Shown: piece after piece, positions 21,777-34,115 of the stretch
Position numbering within the stretch: the first letter of the stretch is position 1
Layout of the letters: every line of letters begins with the position of its first letter
Assembly (NCBI RefSeq): GCF_009901565.1
Contig: NZ_WXEW01000004.1
Span: 62,001-126,000, forward strand
Direction of reading: 5' to 3'
DNA from: Herbidospora solisilvae
GTDB taxonomy: Bacteria > Actinomycetota > Actinomycetes > Streptosporangiales > Streptosporangiaceae
DNA length: 64,000 bases
Program-made: the position numbers and the translations under genes
The notes under the pieces: model-generated
Databases searched by the model: none
The model's input: the letters and a program-made list of their open reading frames with translations, nothing else
Told to the model about the DNA's origin: nothing

Positions 21777-22946
21777 TTACGCCACGGTGCAGTCTCGAAG
21801 GGTAACGCTTGGGTCGGCGAGGCGGGCGGCGTCGAGCCTTTGCCGTCCTTCGACGAGACGTCGGCCTTGCACCAGATCGCGCGGTCTGTCGACGGTGAGG
21901 ATCGCGGTCAGCCGGTGGTCGTGGGTGAGCCAGCAGGCGGCCCACTTGGCGTCGGTCTCGGGGTCGCCGCGCAGCACCAGGCGGGCGCCGTGGTGGTGGC
22001 CGGCGTACTGGACCATGCGGCCGAACTGCTCGGACCAGAAGTAGGGCACCGGGTCGTAGACGGCGTTCTCGCCCATCAGGGTCGCGGCGGCGACGTCGGG
22101 GGCGCCCAGGGCGGTGTCCCAGTGTTCGACGCGCATGCGGCGGCCGAAGCGGCGGCTGTACCAGTTGGCGCAGTCGCCGACGGCGACGACGTTGGGCACG
22201 AAGCTGCGCAGGTGCTCGTCGACCAGGACGCCGTTGTCGAGCTCCACGTCGGAGCCGTCGAGCCAGGCGACGTTGGGGCGCACGCCCACGCCGGTGACCA
22301 CGACGTCGGCCTCGATCCGGCCGCCGTCGATCAGGGTCAGGCCGTCGGGGTCGACCGTGCCCACGGGCGCGTCGAGGACGAGCTCGACGCCGGCCTCGGC
22401 GTACCAGGGGATCATGAAGCGGCCGATCGGCAGCGCCGCCGCGACCGGGGCGTCGGCGGCCTCGACGACCGTGACGCGGCAGCCCGCGCGGGCCGCCGCC
22501 GTGGCCACCTCGGCGCCGATCCAGCCCGCGCCGACGACGGCCACCCGCGCGCCCTCGACCAGCGCCTCGCGCAGTGCCAGGGCGTCGTCGATGGTGCGCA
22601 GGACGTGCTGGTGGCCCTCGCCGCGCAGCCGGACGGGCGTGGCGCCGGTGGCGACGACCAGGCCGTCGAAGGCGAGTTCGCCGTCGGTGGTCGACAGGAC
22701 GCCGTCGTGGAGGCCCTTGGCGGCGGTGCCGAGCATGAGGCGGACGTCGAGCGCCTCCAGGTCGGAGTCGACCACCGTGGAGTCGGCGTCGCCGAGGAGG
22801 ACCGCCTTCGACAGGGGCGGGCGGTCGTAGGGGCGATGGGGTTCCTCGCCGATGAGGGTGATCCGGCCCTGGTACCCGTGGGCCCGCAAAGCCTCGACAC
22901 TCCGGACACCGGCCAGGCCGGCGCCCACCACCACGACGTGATCCAC
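21777..22946 (-). CDS. FAD-dependent oxidoreductase (ferredoxin-reductase type)
   Basis: A 389-aa flavoprotein of the pyridine nucleotide-disulphide oxidoreductase superfamily, without the redox-active disulphide. The FAD site VVVGAGLAGVRSVEALR is at the N terminus and the NAD(P)H site VAVVGAGWIGAEVA near residue 130. A reductase C-terminal domain ends the protein. It resembles the reductases that serve P450 or Rieske oxygenase ferredoxins. No ferredoxin or oxygenase is adjacent, so its partner is unknown. Confidence 0.85.
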   Translation of the reverse strand: MDHVVVVGAGLAGVRSVEALRAHGYQGRITLIGEEPHRPYDRPPLSKAVLLGDADSTVVDSDLEALDVRLMLGTAAKGLHDGVLSTTDGELAFDGLVVATGATPVRLRGEGHQHVLRTIDDALALREALVEGARVAVVGAGWIGAEVATAAARAGCRVTVVEAADAPVAAALPIGRFMIPWYAEAGVELVLDAPVGTVDPDGLTLIDGGRIEADVVVTGVGVRPNVAWLDGSDVELDNGVLVDEHLRSFVPNVVAVGDCANWYSRRFGRRMRVEHWDTALGAPDVAAATLMGENAVYDPVPYFWSEQFGRMVQYAGHHHGARLVLRGDPETDAKWAACWLTHDHRLTAILTVDRPRDLVQGRRLVEGRQRLDAARLADPSVTLRDCTVA

Positions 22947-23005
22947 GAGTAGACCCTAGATTGCCGACGGGCCCACCCGCCAATGGAGATTCGGTAACGA
23001 ATTGA

Positions 23006-25198
<2,193 letters not shown>

Positions 25199-25270
25199 AC
25201 CTTCCTGTTTCGGTCTCGGTTTGGGATTCCTGCACTCAGCACGTGGCAAATCACCCGTAAACTCGAGGCC

Positions 25271-27199
25271 GTGGACACGACGCTTTCCGATCCGCTCGTC
25301 GGGCATACGCTCGACGGGCGTTACCGCGTCGAGTCCCGGATCGCCCGGGGCGGCATGGCGTCCGTCTATCTGGCTCTGGACGTCCGGCTCGACCGCATGG
25401 TCGCGATCAAGGTGATGCACCGGTCACTGGCGGAGGACCCGCAGTTCGTCCGGCGTTTCATCGGCGAGGCCAAGTCGGTCGCCTCGTTGTCGCATCCGAA
25501 CATCGTGCACGTCTTCGACCAGGGCACCGACGGCGACCACGTCTACCTCTCGATGGAGTACTTCCCGGGCAAGACGCTGCGGGCGGTGCTCGACGAGCGG
25601 GGGCCGCTGGCGCCGCGCGAGGCGCTGGAGATCATGATCCCGGTGCTGGCGGCGCTCGGCAGCGCCCACCAGGCCGGGCTGATCCACCGCGACGTGAAGC
25701 CCGAGAACGTGCTGATGACCGAAGACGGCCGGGTCAAGGTCGTCGACTTCGGGCTCGTGCGGGCCATCGAGGGCGGCAACCAGACCCGCTCCGGCGTGAT
25801 GATCGGCACGGTCGGTTACATGGCCCCCGAGCAGGTCACCACCGGCCAGGCCGACGTCCGCGCCGACGTCTACGCCGCCGGGATCATGCTGTTCGAGCTG
25901 CTCACCGGGCGTCAGCCGTTCGGCGGCGAGAGCCCGGTGTCGGTCGCCTACCGCCACGTCCACGAGTCGGTGCCCGCGCCGTCGTCGTTCTCCTACGACA
26001 TCCCGCCCGCCCTCGATGCGCTGGTGGCCGCGGCCACCGCCAAAGACCCGGCCGACCGGCCGCGCGACGCCAACGCGATGCTGGTGGCGGCCGTCGAGGT
26101 GCACCGCACCCTCCCCGCCGCCACGACCGGCCGCCACTCGGCGGTCCGGCCGGCCCAGGCCGAGCAGGCCTTCCACTCCGGCTCCTACGCGACCGGCTCC
26201 CAGACGATGATCCAGCCCGCCATCCAGATCCCGCCGACCACGCCCCCGAGGCCGCGGCGCGGGTTCCGGGTCAACTGGGGCATCGTCGTGCTGGCCCTGG
26301 TGATGGTCGGCGGCATCGCGTTCAGCGGGTGGTATTTCACGACGCCGCGCACCGCGATCGTGCCCGACCTGGTGCAGCGCAACGTCGAGGCGGCCCGCCA
26401 GCTCGCCGAGAGCAACGGCTTCACCATCAAGATCGCCGAAGGCCGCTACGACGCCAAGGTGCCCAAGGACATGGTGCTGGAGACCAGCCCGGTCAAGGGC
26501 GTCGAGGCCGAGCGCGGCTCGGTCATCACGATCATCGCCTCGCGCGGCCCCGAGATGGTGACCGTGCCGAAGGTCGAGGGCAAGACCGAGGCCGACGCCC
26601 GCGTGGTGATCTCCGACGCCGGGCTGAACGTCTCCCGCGTCCGCCGCACACCGAGCGACACCATCGCGCGCGGCCTGGTGATCAAGACCGACCCCGTCGT
26701 CGGCAAGAAGGTCGAGAAGGGCTCCAACGTCATCCTCGCCGTCAGCATGGGCCTGCTGCTGCCCGACGTGGTCAACATGCCGCGCGACCAGGCCGAGGCG
26801 CTGATGCGCGAGAACGGCTTCGACCCGAGCTGCATCAACGAGGTCGTCGACGACACCCAGCAGGGCACCGTCATCGCCCAGGAGCCGATCGCCGGCGCCG
26901 AGGTCGACAAGGGCGCCCGGGTCTGCCTGACCGTCTCGCGCGGCCCCGACACCGGCTGGAAGTGGCCCTGGGAGCAGGACCCGTCGGTCGCCGCGCCCGA
27001 CTTCGTGGCCGTCCCCGACGTGCGGTTCAAGGACGTCAACGAGGCCAAGCGCGAGTTAGAGGCGGCCGGCTTCCGGGTGCAGATCCACAAGCTGTTCTCC
27101 CGGGGCCGTCCCGGCGGCGACGGCGCGGGCAAGCGCGTGCGCGGCCAGAACCCGCTCGGCCAGGTGCCCGCGGGCAGCACGATCAACCTGTGGTACTAG
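25271..27199 (+). CDS. Ser/Thr protein kinase with four PASTA domains (PknL/PknB type)
   Basis: Transmembrane Hanks-type kinase of 642 aa. The cytoplasmic kinase domain (about 12–275) has catalytic Lys47 in VAIKVM, HRDVKPENV (from residue 139) and DFG. One membrane span is at about 334–356. Four extracellular PASTA repeats follow (starting near VPDLVQRN, VPKVEGK, LPDVVNM and VPDVRFK), which bind peptidoglycan fragments or lipid II in related kinases. The context, with an Rv2175c-like gene, a polyprenyl synthase and metF nearby, resembles the M. tuberculosis pknL locus. The GTG start is the best fit to the N terminus. Confidence 0.93.
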   Translation: MDTTLSDPLVGHTLDGRYRVESRIARGGMASVYLALDVRLDRMVAIKVMHRSLAEDPQFVRRFIGEAKSVASLSHPNIVHVFDQGTDGDHVYLSMEYFPGKTLRAVLDERGPLAPREALEIMIPVLAALGSAHQAGLIHRDVKPENVLMTEDGRVKVVDFGLVRAIEGGNQTRSGVMIGTVGYMAPEQVTTGQADVRADVYAAGIMLFELLTGRQPFGGESPVSVAYRHVHESVPAPSSFSYDIPPALDALVAAATAKDPADRPRDANAMLVAAVEVHRTLPAATTGRHSAVRPAQAEQAFHSGSYATGSQTMIQPAIQIPPTTPPRPRRGFRVNWGIVVLALVMVGGIAFSGWYFTTPRTAIVPDLVQRNVEAARQLAESNGFTIKIAEGRYDAKVPKDMVLETSPVKGVEAERGSVITIIASRGPEMVTVPKVEGKTEADARVVISDAGLNVSRVRRTPSDTIARGLVIKTDPVVGKKVEKGSNVILAVSMGLLLPDVVNMPRDQAEALMRENGFDPSCINEVVDDTQQGTVIAQEPIAGAEVDKGARVCLTVSRGPDTGWKWPWEQDPSVAAPDFVAVPDVRFKDVNEAKRELEAAGFRVQIHKLFSRGRPGGDGAGKRVRGQNPLGQVPAGSTINLWY

Positions 27200-27204
27200 C
27201 CCAA

Positions 27205-27241
27205 GCGAGCCGCGGACGGCCGAAGGCCGGCCGTGGCTCGC
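27205..27241. terminator. Bidirectional terminator between the PASTA kinase and allantoicase genes
   Basis: GCGAGCC at 27205–27211 pairs with GGCTCGC at 27235–27241, with interior CGG/CCG and GGCC/GGCC pairing. It separates two convergent genes, so it probably serves both. Confidence 0.65.
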
Positions 27242-27255
27242 GCCACGAATCTGCC

Positions 27256-28197
27256 TCAAAGAAACAGATGGCCGAGCAGGCGTAGCCGGGCCAGGCCTCC
27301 GTCGGGGTAGATGTCGCACTTCACGTGGGTCACCGGGCGGTCGCCGTCGAGGCGGAAGCGGTGCTGGGCGTCGGGCTGGAGGCGGGTCTTGCCGAGGAGG
27401 CTGAACCAGTCGCCGTCGCCGTCGCGGCCCGACAGCGACACCCAGCCGGGGGCGTTGAAGACCAGGTGGGTGGTGTCGATCTCGGCGACGGTGACCGTGC
27501 CGCGCCCGGCCAGGCGGACCACCAGCCAGTCGTTGCCGTCGTCGCGGCGGCGCGCGGTCTCCCAGCCTTCGGCCTGGTGGCGGGCCAGGCCCGGGGCGAT
27601 GACGTTGTTGGGCGAACTGTAGAACTGGTTGGAGCAGTCGATCACCCGGGCGCCGTTGGCGAGCGCGGCCAGGTCGATCGTGAGGCCGTGCAGGAAGCGG
27701 GGGTCGGGCACGACCTCGCCGTGCACCCGGAACCGGGCCACTCCCCCGTCGGGGTAGATGTTGAGCCGCACGTGCGTGTAGCGGCCGGGGTCGTCGACGG
27801 CGAACTCGTGCTCGCGGTCGCCGCCCAGCGGGCTCCTGGGCAGGATCTCGGTCCAGCCGGTCAGCTCGTCGTGGGCCTGCGGCTCGTCGGCGGCGCAGGC
27901 GTCGACCGAGGCGTAGGGCGGGTAGTTGCCCTTGAACCAGGCGGTGTCGATCACCAGGCCGTGGATCACGCCGGGCAGGCCGAGCCGGACGATCGCCCAG
28001 TCGTGCCCGGGGGTGCGCCGGCGGCGGGTCTCCCAGCCGTCGTAGATCTGGCCCTTGGCGCCGAAGTCGTGGGTGTGGAACTGGGCGGGGTGCGGCAGGA
28101 TCAGCGCCTGGCGTTCGGCGAACGCCTCGTCGTTGGCGGCGATCACCGAGCCGCCGTTGCCGCGCAGGGCGAGGTCGGGCAGGTGGCGGAAGGTCAT
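27256..28197 (-). CDS. alc: Allantoicase
   Basis: Hydrolyses allantoate to ureidoglycolate and urea. The 313-aa protein consists of two repeated jelly-roll domains of about 150 aa, each with the motif [21 protein letters not shown] or its second copy [20 protein letters not shown] and a following HVR/[14 protein letters not shown] strand. Last gene of the purine-catabolism operon, overlapping allantoinase by four bases. No ureidoglycolate lyase is seen in the window. Confidence 0.93.
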   Translation of the reverse strand: MTFRHLPDLALRGNGGSVIAANDEAFAERQALILPHPAQFHTHDFGAKGQIYDGWETRRRRTPGHDWAIVRLGLPGVIHGLVIDTAWFKGNYPPYASVDACAADEPQAHDELTGWTEILPRSPLGGDREHEFAVDDPGRYTHVRLNIYPDGGVARFRVHGEVVPDPRFLHGLTIDLAALANGARVIDCSNQFYSSPNNVIAPGLARHQAEGWETARRRDDGNDWLVVRLAGRGTVTVAEIDTTHLVFNAPGWVSLSGRDGDGDWFSLLGKTRLQPDAQHRFRLDGDRPVTHVKCDIYPDGGLARLRLLGHLFL

Positions 28198-29474
28198 CGG
28201 GCGCCTCTCGTCAGGAACCGGCCGTGGCCGGGGCTCTCACCGCGGAGCCAGGTCTGCTGTACGACCCCCCGCAGCGTCCGCCCCTGGTAGGCGGTCACCG
28301 GGTTCTTGTGGGCCAGGTCCCCGGCCTCGACGACGAAGGCCGCGCCGGGGTCGAAGGCCACGAGGTCGGCCTCCGCCCCCACCTCGATCCGGCCCTTGTA
28401 CGCCAATCCGGCGAAGTCGGCGGGCCCGCGCGCCATCCACCGGACGACGTCCTCCAGCGAGAAGCCGCGCGCCGACGCCTCGGTCCACACGACGGGCAGG
28501 CCGAGCTGGAGCGAGGAGATGCCGCCCCAGGCCATGGCGAAGTCGCCGGGGCTCTTCATGTCGGCCGGGCACGGCGAGTGGTCGGAGACGACGCCCATCA
28601 GGGTGCCGTCGGCCAGCCCGGCCCAGAGCGCGTCGCGGTTGGCCGCCTCGCGGATCGGCGGGCAGCACTTGAACGCGGTGCCGGTGACGTCCTCGGCGCT
28701 GAGGGTCAGGTAGTGGGGGCAGGTCTCGGCGGTGATCCGCACGCCCTGGGACCGGGCCGCGCGCAGCACGGGGATCGCGTCGCCCGCCGAGACGTGCACG
28801 ATGTGCGCCCGCGCGCCCGTCTCGCGGGCCACCGCGATGACCGTCTCGATGGCCCTGACCTCGGCGTCCTGGGTCCGCGAGCCGAGGAACTCGGCGTAGG
28901 AGGGGCCGGTGGGCTCGGTGAGCGTCCAGGGGTCCTCGGCGTGGACGATCAGCAGGCCGTCGAAGCGGGCCAGTTCGCGCAGCGCCAGGGTGAGGCCGTC
29001 GCCGTCGAGGGCGGGGAACTCGTCGACGCCCGACGGGGACAGGAAGCACTTCACGCCGAACACCCCGGCGTCCCAGAGGGGGCGCAGGTCGCCGAGGTTG
29101 CCGGGGATCGCGCCGCCCCAGAAGCCGACGTCGACCGCGATCTGGCCCCGGGCGGCCTTCTTCTTGATCTCCAGGTTGGGCACGGTCGTGGTCGGCGGCA
29201 GCGAGTTCAGCGGCATGTCGACCACGGTGGTCACGCCTCCGGCCGCCGCCGCCCGGGTGGCCGTGGCGAAGCCCTCCCAGTGGGTGCGGCCGGGCTCGTT
29301 GACGTGGACGTGCGTGTCGACCAGCCCGGGCAGCAGCGCGACGTCACCGAGGTCGAGGCCGCCGCCGGCGTCGTACGGCACCAGCCCCGCGATCCGCCCG
29401 TCGACGACGTCGACCCCGAGCGGCCGTACCCCTTCGGGGGTCACCACCCGGCGTGACCGCACCAGAACCGTCAC
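28194..29474 (-). CDS. allB: Allantoinase
   Basis: Opens allantoin to allantoate. The 426-aa cyclic amidohydrolase shows the metal motif [17 protein letters not shown], the Lys-carbamylation region [29 protein letters not shown] and SDHSPCP. These patterns are allantoinase-like rather than dihydroorotase-like, and the flanking alc and glycerate kinase genes agree. Starts with ATG at 29474, overlapping the upstream stop by four bases. Confidence 0.94.
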   Translation of the reverse strand: MTVLVRSRRVVTPEGVRPLGVDVVDGRIAGLVPYDAGGGLDLGDVALLPGLVDTHVHVNEPGRTHWEGFATATRAAAAGGVTTVVDMPLNSLPPTTTVPNLEIKKKAARGQIAVDVGFWGGAIPGNLGDLRPLWDAGVFGVKCFLSPSGVDEFPALDGDGLTLALRELARFDGLLIVHAEDPWTLTEPTGPSYAEFLGSRTQDAEVRAIETVIAVARETGARAHIVHVSAGDAIPVLRAARSQGVRITAETCPHYLTLSAEDVTGTAFKCCPPIREAANRDALWAGLADGTLMGVVSDHSPCPADMKSPGDFAMAWGGISSLQLGLPVVWTEASARGFSLEDVVRWMARGPADFAGLAYKGRIEVGAEADLVAFDPGAAFVVEAGDLAHKNPVTAYQGRTLRGVVQQTWLRGESPGHGRFLTRGAR

Positions 29475-30610
29475 AGATGCTCCTTCACCACACTCGCCAC
29501 GAGCCGCTCCAGCAGCGGCCCGGCCTGGGCCATGCAGATCTCGGGGTCGGGCTCGACGTCGGTGAGCGCGTACGCCGCCTCGATCCCGGCCTTGCGCAGG
29601 TCGTCGGCGGACACGGTGCGCCGTCCGCAGACCGCGACCACGGGCACGCCGTGCCGCATGGCCGCGTTGGCGACGCCGACGGGGGCCTTGCCGCGCAGCG
29701 ACTGCTCGTCGAGGGAGCCCTCGCCGGTGATGACCAGGCGCGCGCCCTCGACGTGGGTCTCGAAGTCGAGCAGGCCGAGCAGGTAGGCGATGCCGGGCCG
29801 GATGGCCGCGTTCAGGAACGCGAGCGCGGCGAAGCCGACGCCGCCGGCCGCCCCGGCGCCGGGCTGCCCGGCCACGCCCATCGCGCGGACGACCCCGTCG
29901 TGCTCGACCGAGCCGGTCAGGCCGTGGGTGTGGGCGGCGACGGCGGCGAGCCGGGCCAGGCCGGCCTCCAGGAGCCTGACCTGGCCGGCGTCCGCGCCCT
30001 TCTGCGGGGCGTAGACGGCGGCCGCGCCGTGCGGGCCGAGCAGGGGGTTGTCGACGTCGGAGGCGACGACGTACTCGGCGATCCCGGCGTCGAAGCCGGA
30101 CAGGTCGATCGTGACCAGATCCACGAGGGCGCCGCCGCCCAGGGGGAGCTCCGCGCCGGAGGCGTCGAGGAAACGCGCGCCCAGGGCGCGGGCCAGGCCG
30201 GTGCCGCCGTCGGTGCAGGCGCTCCCGCCCAGGCCGAGCACGATCGTGGTGGCCCCGCCCCGCAGGGCGTGCGCGATCAGTTCGCCGGTGCCGTAGCTGG
30301 TGGCGGTCAGCGGTTCGAGCCCTCCGGGCAGGCGGCGCAGCCCCGACGCCTCGGCCATCTCGACGACGGCGGTCTCGCCCCTGACGGCGTACGAGGCCCG
30401 GACCGGTTGTCCCGTCGGGCCGGTCACCTCCACCTCGACGCGGGTGAAACCGCAGGCCGCGACCGCGTCGACGGTGCCGTCGCCGCCGTCGGCGACGGGC
30501 AGCAGCACGACGGGCACGTCGCCGAGCCCGGCGGCGACGTGGCGGGCGACCTCGGGGGCGGTCAGCGAGCCCTTGAACTTGTCCGGTGCGATGACGACGT
30601 GATCCTTCAT
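29471..30610 (-). CDS. Glycerate kinase
   Basis: Phosphorylates D-glycerate, the end of the glyoxylate route that follows ureidoglycolate. The 379-aa GckA/GlxK-type protein opens with [11 protein letters not shown], has [21 protein letters not shown] and [16 protein letters not shown], the standard family signatures. Its place inside the allantoin operon argues for the glxK role. Tartronate-semialdehyde genes (gcl, hyi, glxR) are not in the window. Seven bases separate its start from the upstream deaminase gene. Confidence 0.92.
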   Translation of the reverse strand: MKDHVVIAPDKFKGSLTAPEVARHVAAGLGDVPVVLLPVADGGDGTVDAVAACGFTRVEVEVTGPTGQPVRASYAVRGETAVVEMAEASGLRRLPGGLEPLTATSYGTGELIAHALRGGATTIVLGLGGSACTDGGTGLARALGARFLDASGAELPLGGGALVDLVTIDLSGFDAGIAEYVVASDVDNPLLGPHGAAAVYAPQKGADAGQVRLLEAGLARLAAVAAHTHGLTGSVEHDGVVRAMGVAGQPGAGAAGGVGFAALAFLNAAIRPGIAYLLGLLDFETHVEGARLVITGEGSLDEQSLRGKAPVGVANAAMRHGVPVVAVCGRRTVSADDLRKAGIEAAYALTDVEPDPEICMAQAGPLLERLVASVVKEHL

Positions 30611-30617
30611 GCCGTCA

Positions 30618-31946
30618 TCATGACCGAAGCAGTCGCGCGTGCGCCCGCGCCCCCGCCGCTCCCGCCGCCTCGCCGGAGACCGTGCGGAGTTCGCCGTCCT
30701 CGACGACGGTCACCCCGTTGACGATCAGCCGGGCCAGCGGCGGTGTCTGGCCGTACCCGAGCGCCACGATGGGGTCGGAGGCGGCGGCGTAGGGGCCGTC
30801 GACCCTCCAGACGGCGACGTCGGCGAGCTTGCCGGGTTCGAGGGAGCCGATCTCGGTCTCGCGGCCCAGGCAGCGGGCGCCGCCGATGGTCGCCATCTCC
30901 AGGGCCTGCCGGGCGGTCAGCGCCCGCGGGCCGTAGCGGGCGCGCTGCATGAGCATCGCCTGGCGGATCTCCCCGGCGAGCGGGATGAACTCGGCCGAGC
31001 CGGGGCCGTCGACGCCGAGCCCGACGGTCGCGCCCGCGCGGAGCAGTTCGCTGACCCGGGCGATCCCGGCGCCGAGGCGGCCGTTGGACGAGGGACAGTG
31101 GGCGGTGCCGGTGCCCGTCTCGGCGAAGCGGGCGATGTCGGCGTCGGTGAGGTGCACGCTGTGCGCGATCCACACGTCGGGGCCGAGCCAGCCGAGCGAT
31201 TCGAGGTACTCGACGGGGAGCATGCCGAACTGCTCCTTGCAGTGGTCGTCCTCGTCGAGGGTCTCGGCGCCGTGGGTGTGCAGGCGGACCTTGAGGTCCC
31301 GCGCGAGCGCGGCGGCCTGGCGCATGAGGTCGCCGCTGACCGAGAAGGGCGAGCAGGGCGCGACGGCCACCCGCAGCATCGAGTCGAACAGGGGGTCGTG
31401 GTACTTGCGCACCGCCGCCTCGGTCTCGGCCAGGATCTCGTCGAGGGTCTCGACGACCTCGTCCGGCGGCAGGCCGCCCTGCGAGCGGCCCCGGTCCATC
31501 GAGCCCCGGCACGGGTGGAAGCGCAGGCCCACCTCGGCGGCGGCCTGGATCTCGGCGGCGAACAGGTCGCCGCGGCCCTTGGGGAAGACGTAGTGGTGGT
31601 CGGTCGTGGTGGTGCAGCCCGACAGCGCCAGCCAGGCCAGGCCCGCCGTCGCCGCGCCGTGCACGACCTCGGCGTCCATGCGGGCCCAGACGGGGTAGCT
31701 GGCCACCAGCCACTCGAACAGGGTGCCGTCGGGGGCCAGGCCCTGGGAGGCCCACTGGTAGAGGTGGTGGTGGGTGTTGACCAGGCCGGGGGTGACCAGA
31801 CGGCCGCGCCCGTCGATCCGCTCCCCCTCACCGGGGTAGGGGCCGGCGCCGACCGACACGATGCGGTTGCCCTCGACGGCGACGTGGCCGTCGGGGATCT
31901 CGGCGCCCACGACCGGGGCGACGTAGGCGTTCTCGATGACGATCAC
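30618..31946 (-). CDS. 8-oxoguanine/guanine-type deaminase (amidohydrolase)
   Basis: A 442-aa amidohydrolase of the atrazine-chlorohydrolase/8-oxoguanine deaminase family. It has the N-terminal NTHHHLYQWASQGL metal site, TTTDHHYVFP, HTHGAE, and SVHL, with the family-specific APCSPFSVS. In a purine-catabolic operon the likely reaction is deamination of 8-oxoguanine (giving urate) or a related purine. The GTG at 31946 overlaps the upstream stop as GTGA. Hydroxydechloroatrazine-type activity is an alternative, but the context disfavours it. Confidence 0.85.
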   Translation of the reverse strand: MIVIENAYVAPVVGAEIPDGHVAVEGNRIVSVGAGPYPGEGERIDGRGRLVTPGLVNTHHHLYQWASQGLAPDGTLFEWLVASYPVWARMDAEVVHGAATAGLAWLALSGCTTTTDHHYVFPKGRGDLFAAEIQAAAEVGLRFHPCRGSMDRGRSQGGLPPDEVVETLDEILAETEAAVRKYHDPLFDSMLRVAVAPCSPFSVSGDLMRQAAALARDLKVRLHTHGAETLDEDDHCKEQFGMLPVEYLESLGWLGPDVWIAHSVHLTDADIARFAETGTGTAHCPSSNGRLGAGIARVSELLRAGATVGLGVDGPGSAEFIPLAGEIRQAMLMQRARYGPRALTARQALEMATIGGARCLGRETEIGSLEPGKLADVAVWRVDGPYAAASDPIVALGYGQTPPLARLIVNGVTVVEDGELRTVSGEAAGAAGARAHARLLRS

Positions 31947-32419
31947 GAACCGGCCTTCCGGCGGGCGGCCAGGCGGACCGCGTCGAGGATCTTCTCGTAG
32001 CCCGTGCACCGGCACAGGTTGCCCGCCAGGTGCTCGCGGATCTCCGCGTCGGCGGGCACTCCGTCGTGGCGGGCGATCAGCGAATGGGCCTGGACGATCA
32101 GACCGGGCGTACAGAAACCGCACTGGACGGCGCCACACTCGACGAACGCCTGCTGCACCGGATCGAGCTCCCCCTCGCCGGAGGCCAGCCCCTCGACGGT
32201 CAGCACCTCGCGGCCCTCGGCCTGGCCGGCCGCCACGAGGCAGGCGCAGACCGGCTCGCCGTCGAGATAGACCGTGCAGGAGCCGCACTCGCCCTGTTCG
32301 CAGGCGTTCTTCGCGCCCGGCAGGCCGAGCCGCTCCCGCAGGACGTAGAGCAGGCTCTCCCCCGGCCAGACGTCGTCGGCGGTCATCGGCGCGCCGTTGA
32401 CGGTGACGTTGACCCTCAT
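31943..32419 (-). CDS. Xanthine-dehydrogenase-type [2Fe-2S] subunit
   Basis: A 158-aa protein with two [2Fe-2S] domains: CEQGECGSC plus a later C in the plant-type N-terminal domain, and CGFCTPG with CRCTGYEKI in the C-terminal domain. This is the small subunit of molybdenum hydroxylases. It overlaps the FAD subunit upstream and the deaminase downstream. The large molybdopterin subunit that completes the enzyme is absent from the window. Confidence 0.93.
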   Translation of the reverse strand: MRVNVTVNGAPMTADDVWPGESLLYVLRERLGLPGAKNACEQGECGSCTVYLDGEPVCACLVAAGQAEGREVLTVEGLASGEGELDPVQQAFVECGAVQCGFCTPGLIVQAHSLIARHDGVPADAEIREHLAGNLCRCTGYEKILDAVRLAARRKAGS

Positions 32420-33258
32420 GACGTCCTCCTGTGTTCCTCCCAGGCCCAGCCGAGCGTGCGGCGGGCCATCACGGCCAGAGCGTGGACGCGGTAGTCGCGG
32501 CTGCCCCGGACGTCGTCGATGGGCGCGGCCGCGGCGGCGACGAGCTCCCCGAACCTCCTGCTCACCTCGGGATCACCCGGGGACCAGTTCTCGGCCAGGA
32601 AGGCCTCCGCCTCCGTGGCCCGGCGCGGCGTGGGGGCGGCCGAGCCGATCCCGGTGCCGACCGTTCGCGCCGCCACGTCGAGGGCGATGCCGAAGGAGCA
32701 GACCGCGATGACCATCGCGTTCCTGGTGCCGATCTTGGAGAAGTACTGCGGGCCCCGCCGCTCCGGCACGTGGACCGCCCGGATCAGCTCGTCGGGCGCC
32801 AGCGCGTTCCGCTTGACCCCGGTGTAGAAGTCGCCGATCGGGATCATCCGGATGCCGCCCACCGATTCGGCCTCGACGATCGCGCCGGAGGCGAGCAGCG
32901 GCGGGTGGCTGTCGCCCGCCGGGGAGGCCGCGCCGAGGTTGCCCGCGACCGTGCCCCGGTTGCGGATCTGCGGCGAGCCGACCGTGCGGGAGGCCTGCGC
33001 CAGGCCGGGCAGCCGGTCGGCCAGCTCGGCGATGATCCGGCTGTAGGTGACCCCGGCCCCGATCCGGACGGTCCCCGACTCGGCCGACCACTCGGCCAGC
33101 TCGGTCACGGGCGTGAGGTCGAGCAGCGCCGCCGGGCGGCCCTTGTCGAGGTTGATCTCGACCATGACGTCGGTGCCGCCCTGGACCGGCGTCGCGTCGG
33201 GCCGGTCGGCCTTCATCCGCAGGGCCTCGGCCCAGGTGGTCGCACGCAGGAAGTCCAT
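32416..33258 (-). CDS. Xanthine-dehydrogenase-type FAD-binding subunit
   Basis: A 280-aa medium subunit of a molybdenum hydroxylase. It shows the FAD loop PVQGGTDVMVEI, IGAGVTYSRI, VGSPQIRNRGTVAGNLG and a CO-dehydrogenase flavoprotein C-terminal domain. The ATG at 33258 overlaps the uricase stop by one base (TGATG); upstream open frame is uricase sequence out of frame. Works with the adjacent iron-sulfur subunit and a missing Mo subunit. Confidence 0.92.
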   Translation of the reverse strand: MDFLRATTWAEALRMKADRPDATPVQGGTDVMVEINLDKGRPAALLDLTPVTELAEWSAESGTVRIGAGVTYSRIIAELADRLPGLAQASRTVGSPQIRNRGTVAGNLGAASPAGDSHPPLLASGAIVEAESVGGIRMIPIGDFYTGVKRNALAPDELIRAVHVPERRGPQYFSKIGTRNAMVIAVCSFGIALDVAARTVGTGIGSAAPTPRRATEAEAFLAENWSPGDPEVSRRFGELVAAAAAPIDDVRGSRDYRVHALAVMARRTLGWAWEEHRRTS

Positions 33259-34112
33259 CAGTCCCACGCCTTTCCGGCGCCGGGCGCGTCCTCGCGCAGC
33301 ACGGCGCCCTCGATCAGGCCGTAGGGGCGGTCGGCGGCGAAGTAGACCTCGCCGTCGTTGTCGAGGCCGAACGGGTCGAGGTCGACGAGGAAGTGGTGCT
33401 TGTTGGGCAGTTCGAGGCGGACCTCGCAGACGTCCGGGCAGTCGGTCAGCACCCGGGCGCCCATGGCGTAGAGGGTCTGCTGGAGCGACAGGCTGTAGGT
33501 CGTCGCGAAGGCGTCGAGCAGGGCCTCCCGGGCGGTCGCGTAAGAGGCCTCCCAGTCGCCCGGTTCGCCGGCGTGCCGCCAGCGGGCGGTCACGGCGGTG
33601 GCCAGCACGCGGTCGCGGGTCTCCGGCAGGGTCGTGTACTCGTCTTTCAGGTAGCCCCAGAACTCCGAGTCGGTCGTGTTGAGGACGACCAGGTCCGTGA
33701 GCCCCGAGACCACGGTGGCCGTCTCGCCGTCGTAGTGGACCAGGCAGGTGCGCACCTCCTGGCCCTTGCGGGCGAAGGAGTGGCCGGCGCGGCGCTCCCA
33801 GGCGTACTCCTCGATCTCCACGCGGGCGTGGTGGATCGTCGGCTGCCCGTCGACGAAGTGCCGGGCCAGCAGCAGGGCGAACTCCTCGATCGCGGCCACG
33901 CCGTGCTTCTTGGCGAACGCGTAGACGGTGTTCTTCTGCGTGTCGGTCGGCAGCACGGCCGCGTTGTCGCCGGTCAGGTGGACGTCGGTCATGTCGCCCG
34001 ACAGGGACGTGCTGACGTTCAGATCCTTGATCCGGTGCGCGTCGCCGTCCCGGGTGACCCGCACGACCCGGGTCTCGGCTTTGCCGTAGCGGTTGGGGCC
34101 GAGCGTGAACAC
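33258..34112 (-). CDS. Urate oxidase (uricase)
   Basis: Cofactor-free oxidation of urate to 5-hydroxyisourate. The 284-aa tunnel-fold protein shows NRYGKAETRVVRV, NVSTSLSGD, LPTDTQKNTVYAFAKKHG with the catalytic Thr/Lys, and LVVLNTTDSEFWGY. The sequence KHHFLVDL near the end carries the conserved His. Its product is handled by the two genes immediately upstream, HIU hydrolase and OHCU decarboxylase. Confidence 0.95.
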   Translation of the reverse strand: MFTLGPNRYGKAETRVVRVTRDGDAHRIKDLNVSTSLSGDMTDVHLTGDNAAVLPTDTQKNTVYAFAKKHGVAAIEEFALLLARHFVDGQPTIHHARVEIEEYAWERRAGHSFARKGQEVRTCLVHYDGETATVVSGLTDLVVLNTTDSEFWGYLKDEYTTLPETRDRVLATAVTARWRHAGEPGDWEASYATAREALLDAFATTYSLSLQQTLYAMGARVLTDCPDVCEVRLELPNKHHFLVDLDPFGLDNDGEVYFAADRPYGLIEGAVLREDAPGAGKAWD

Positions 34113-34115
34113 TTT

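Noticed and set aside
27205-27241. Possible repeat or attachment site next to the PASTA kinase
   Set aside because: It is explained as a terminator between convergent genes, with no second copy seen.
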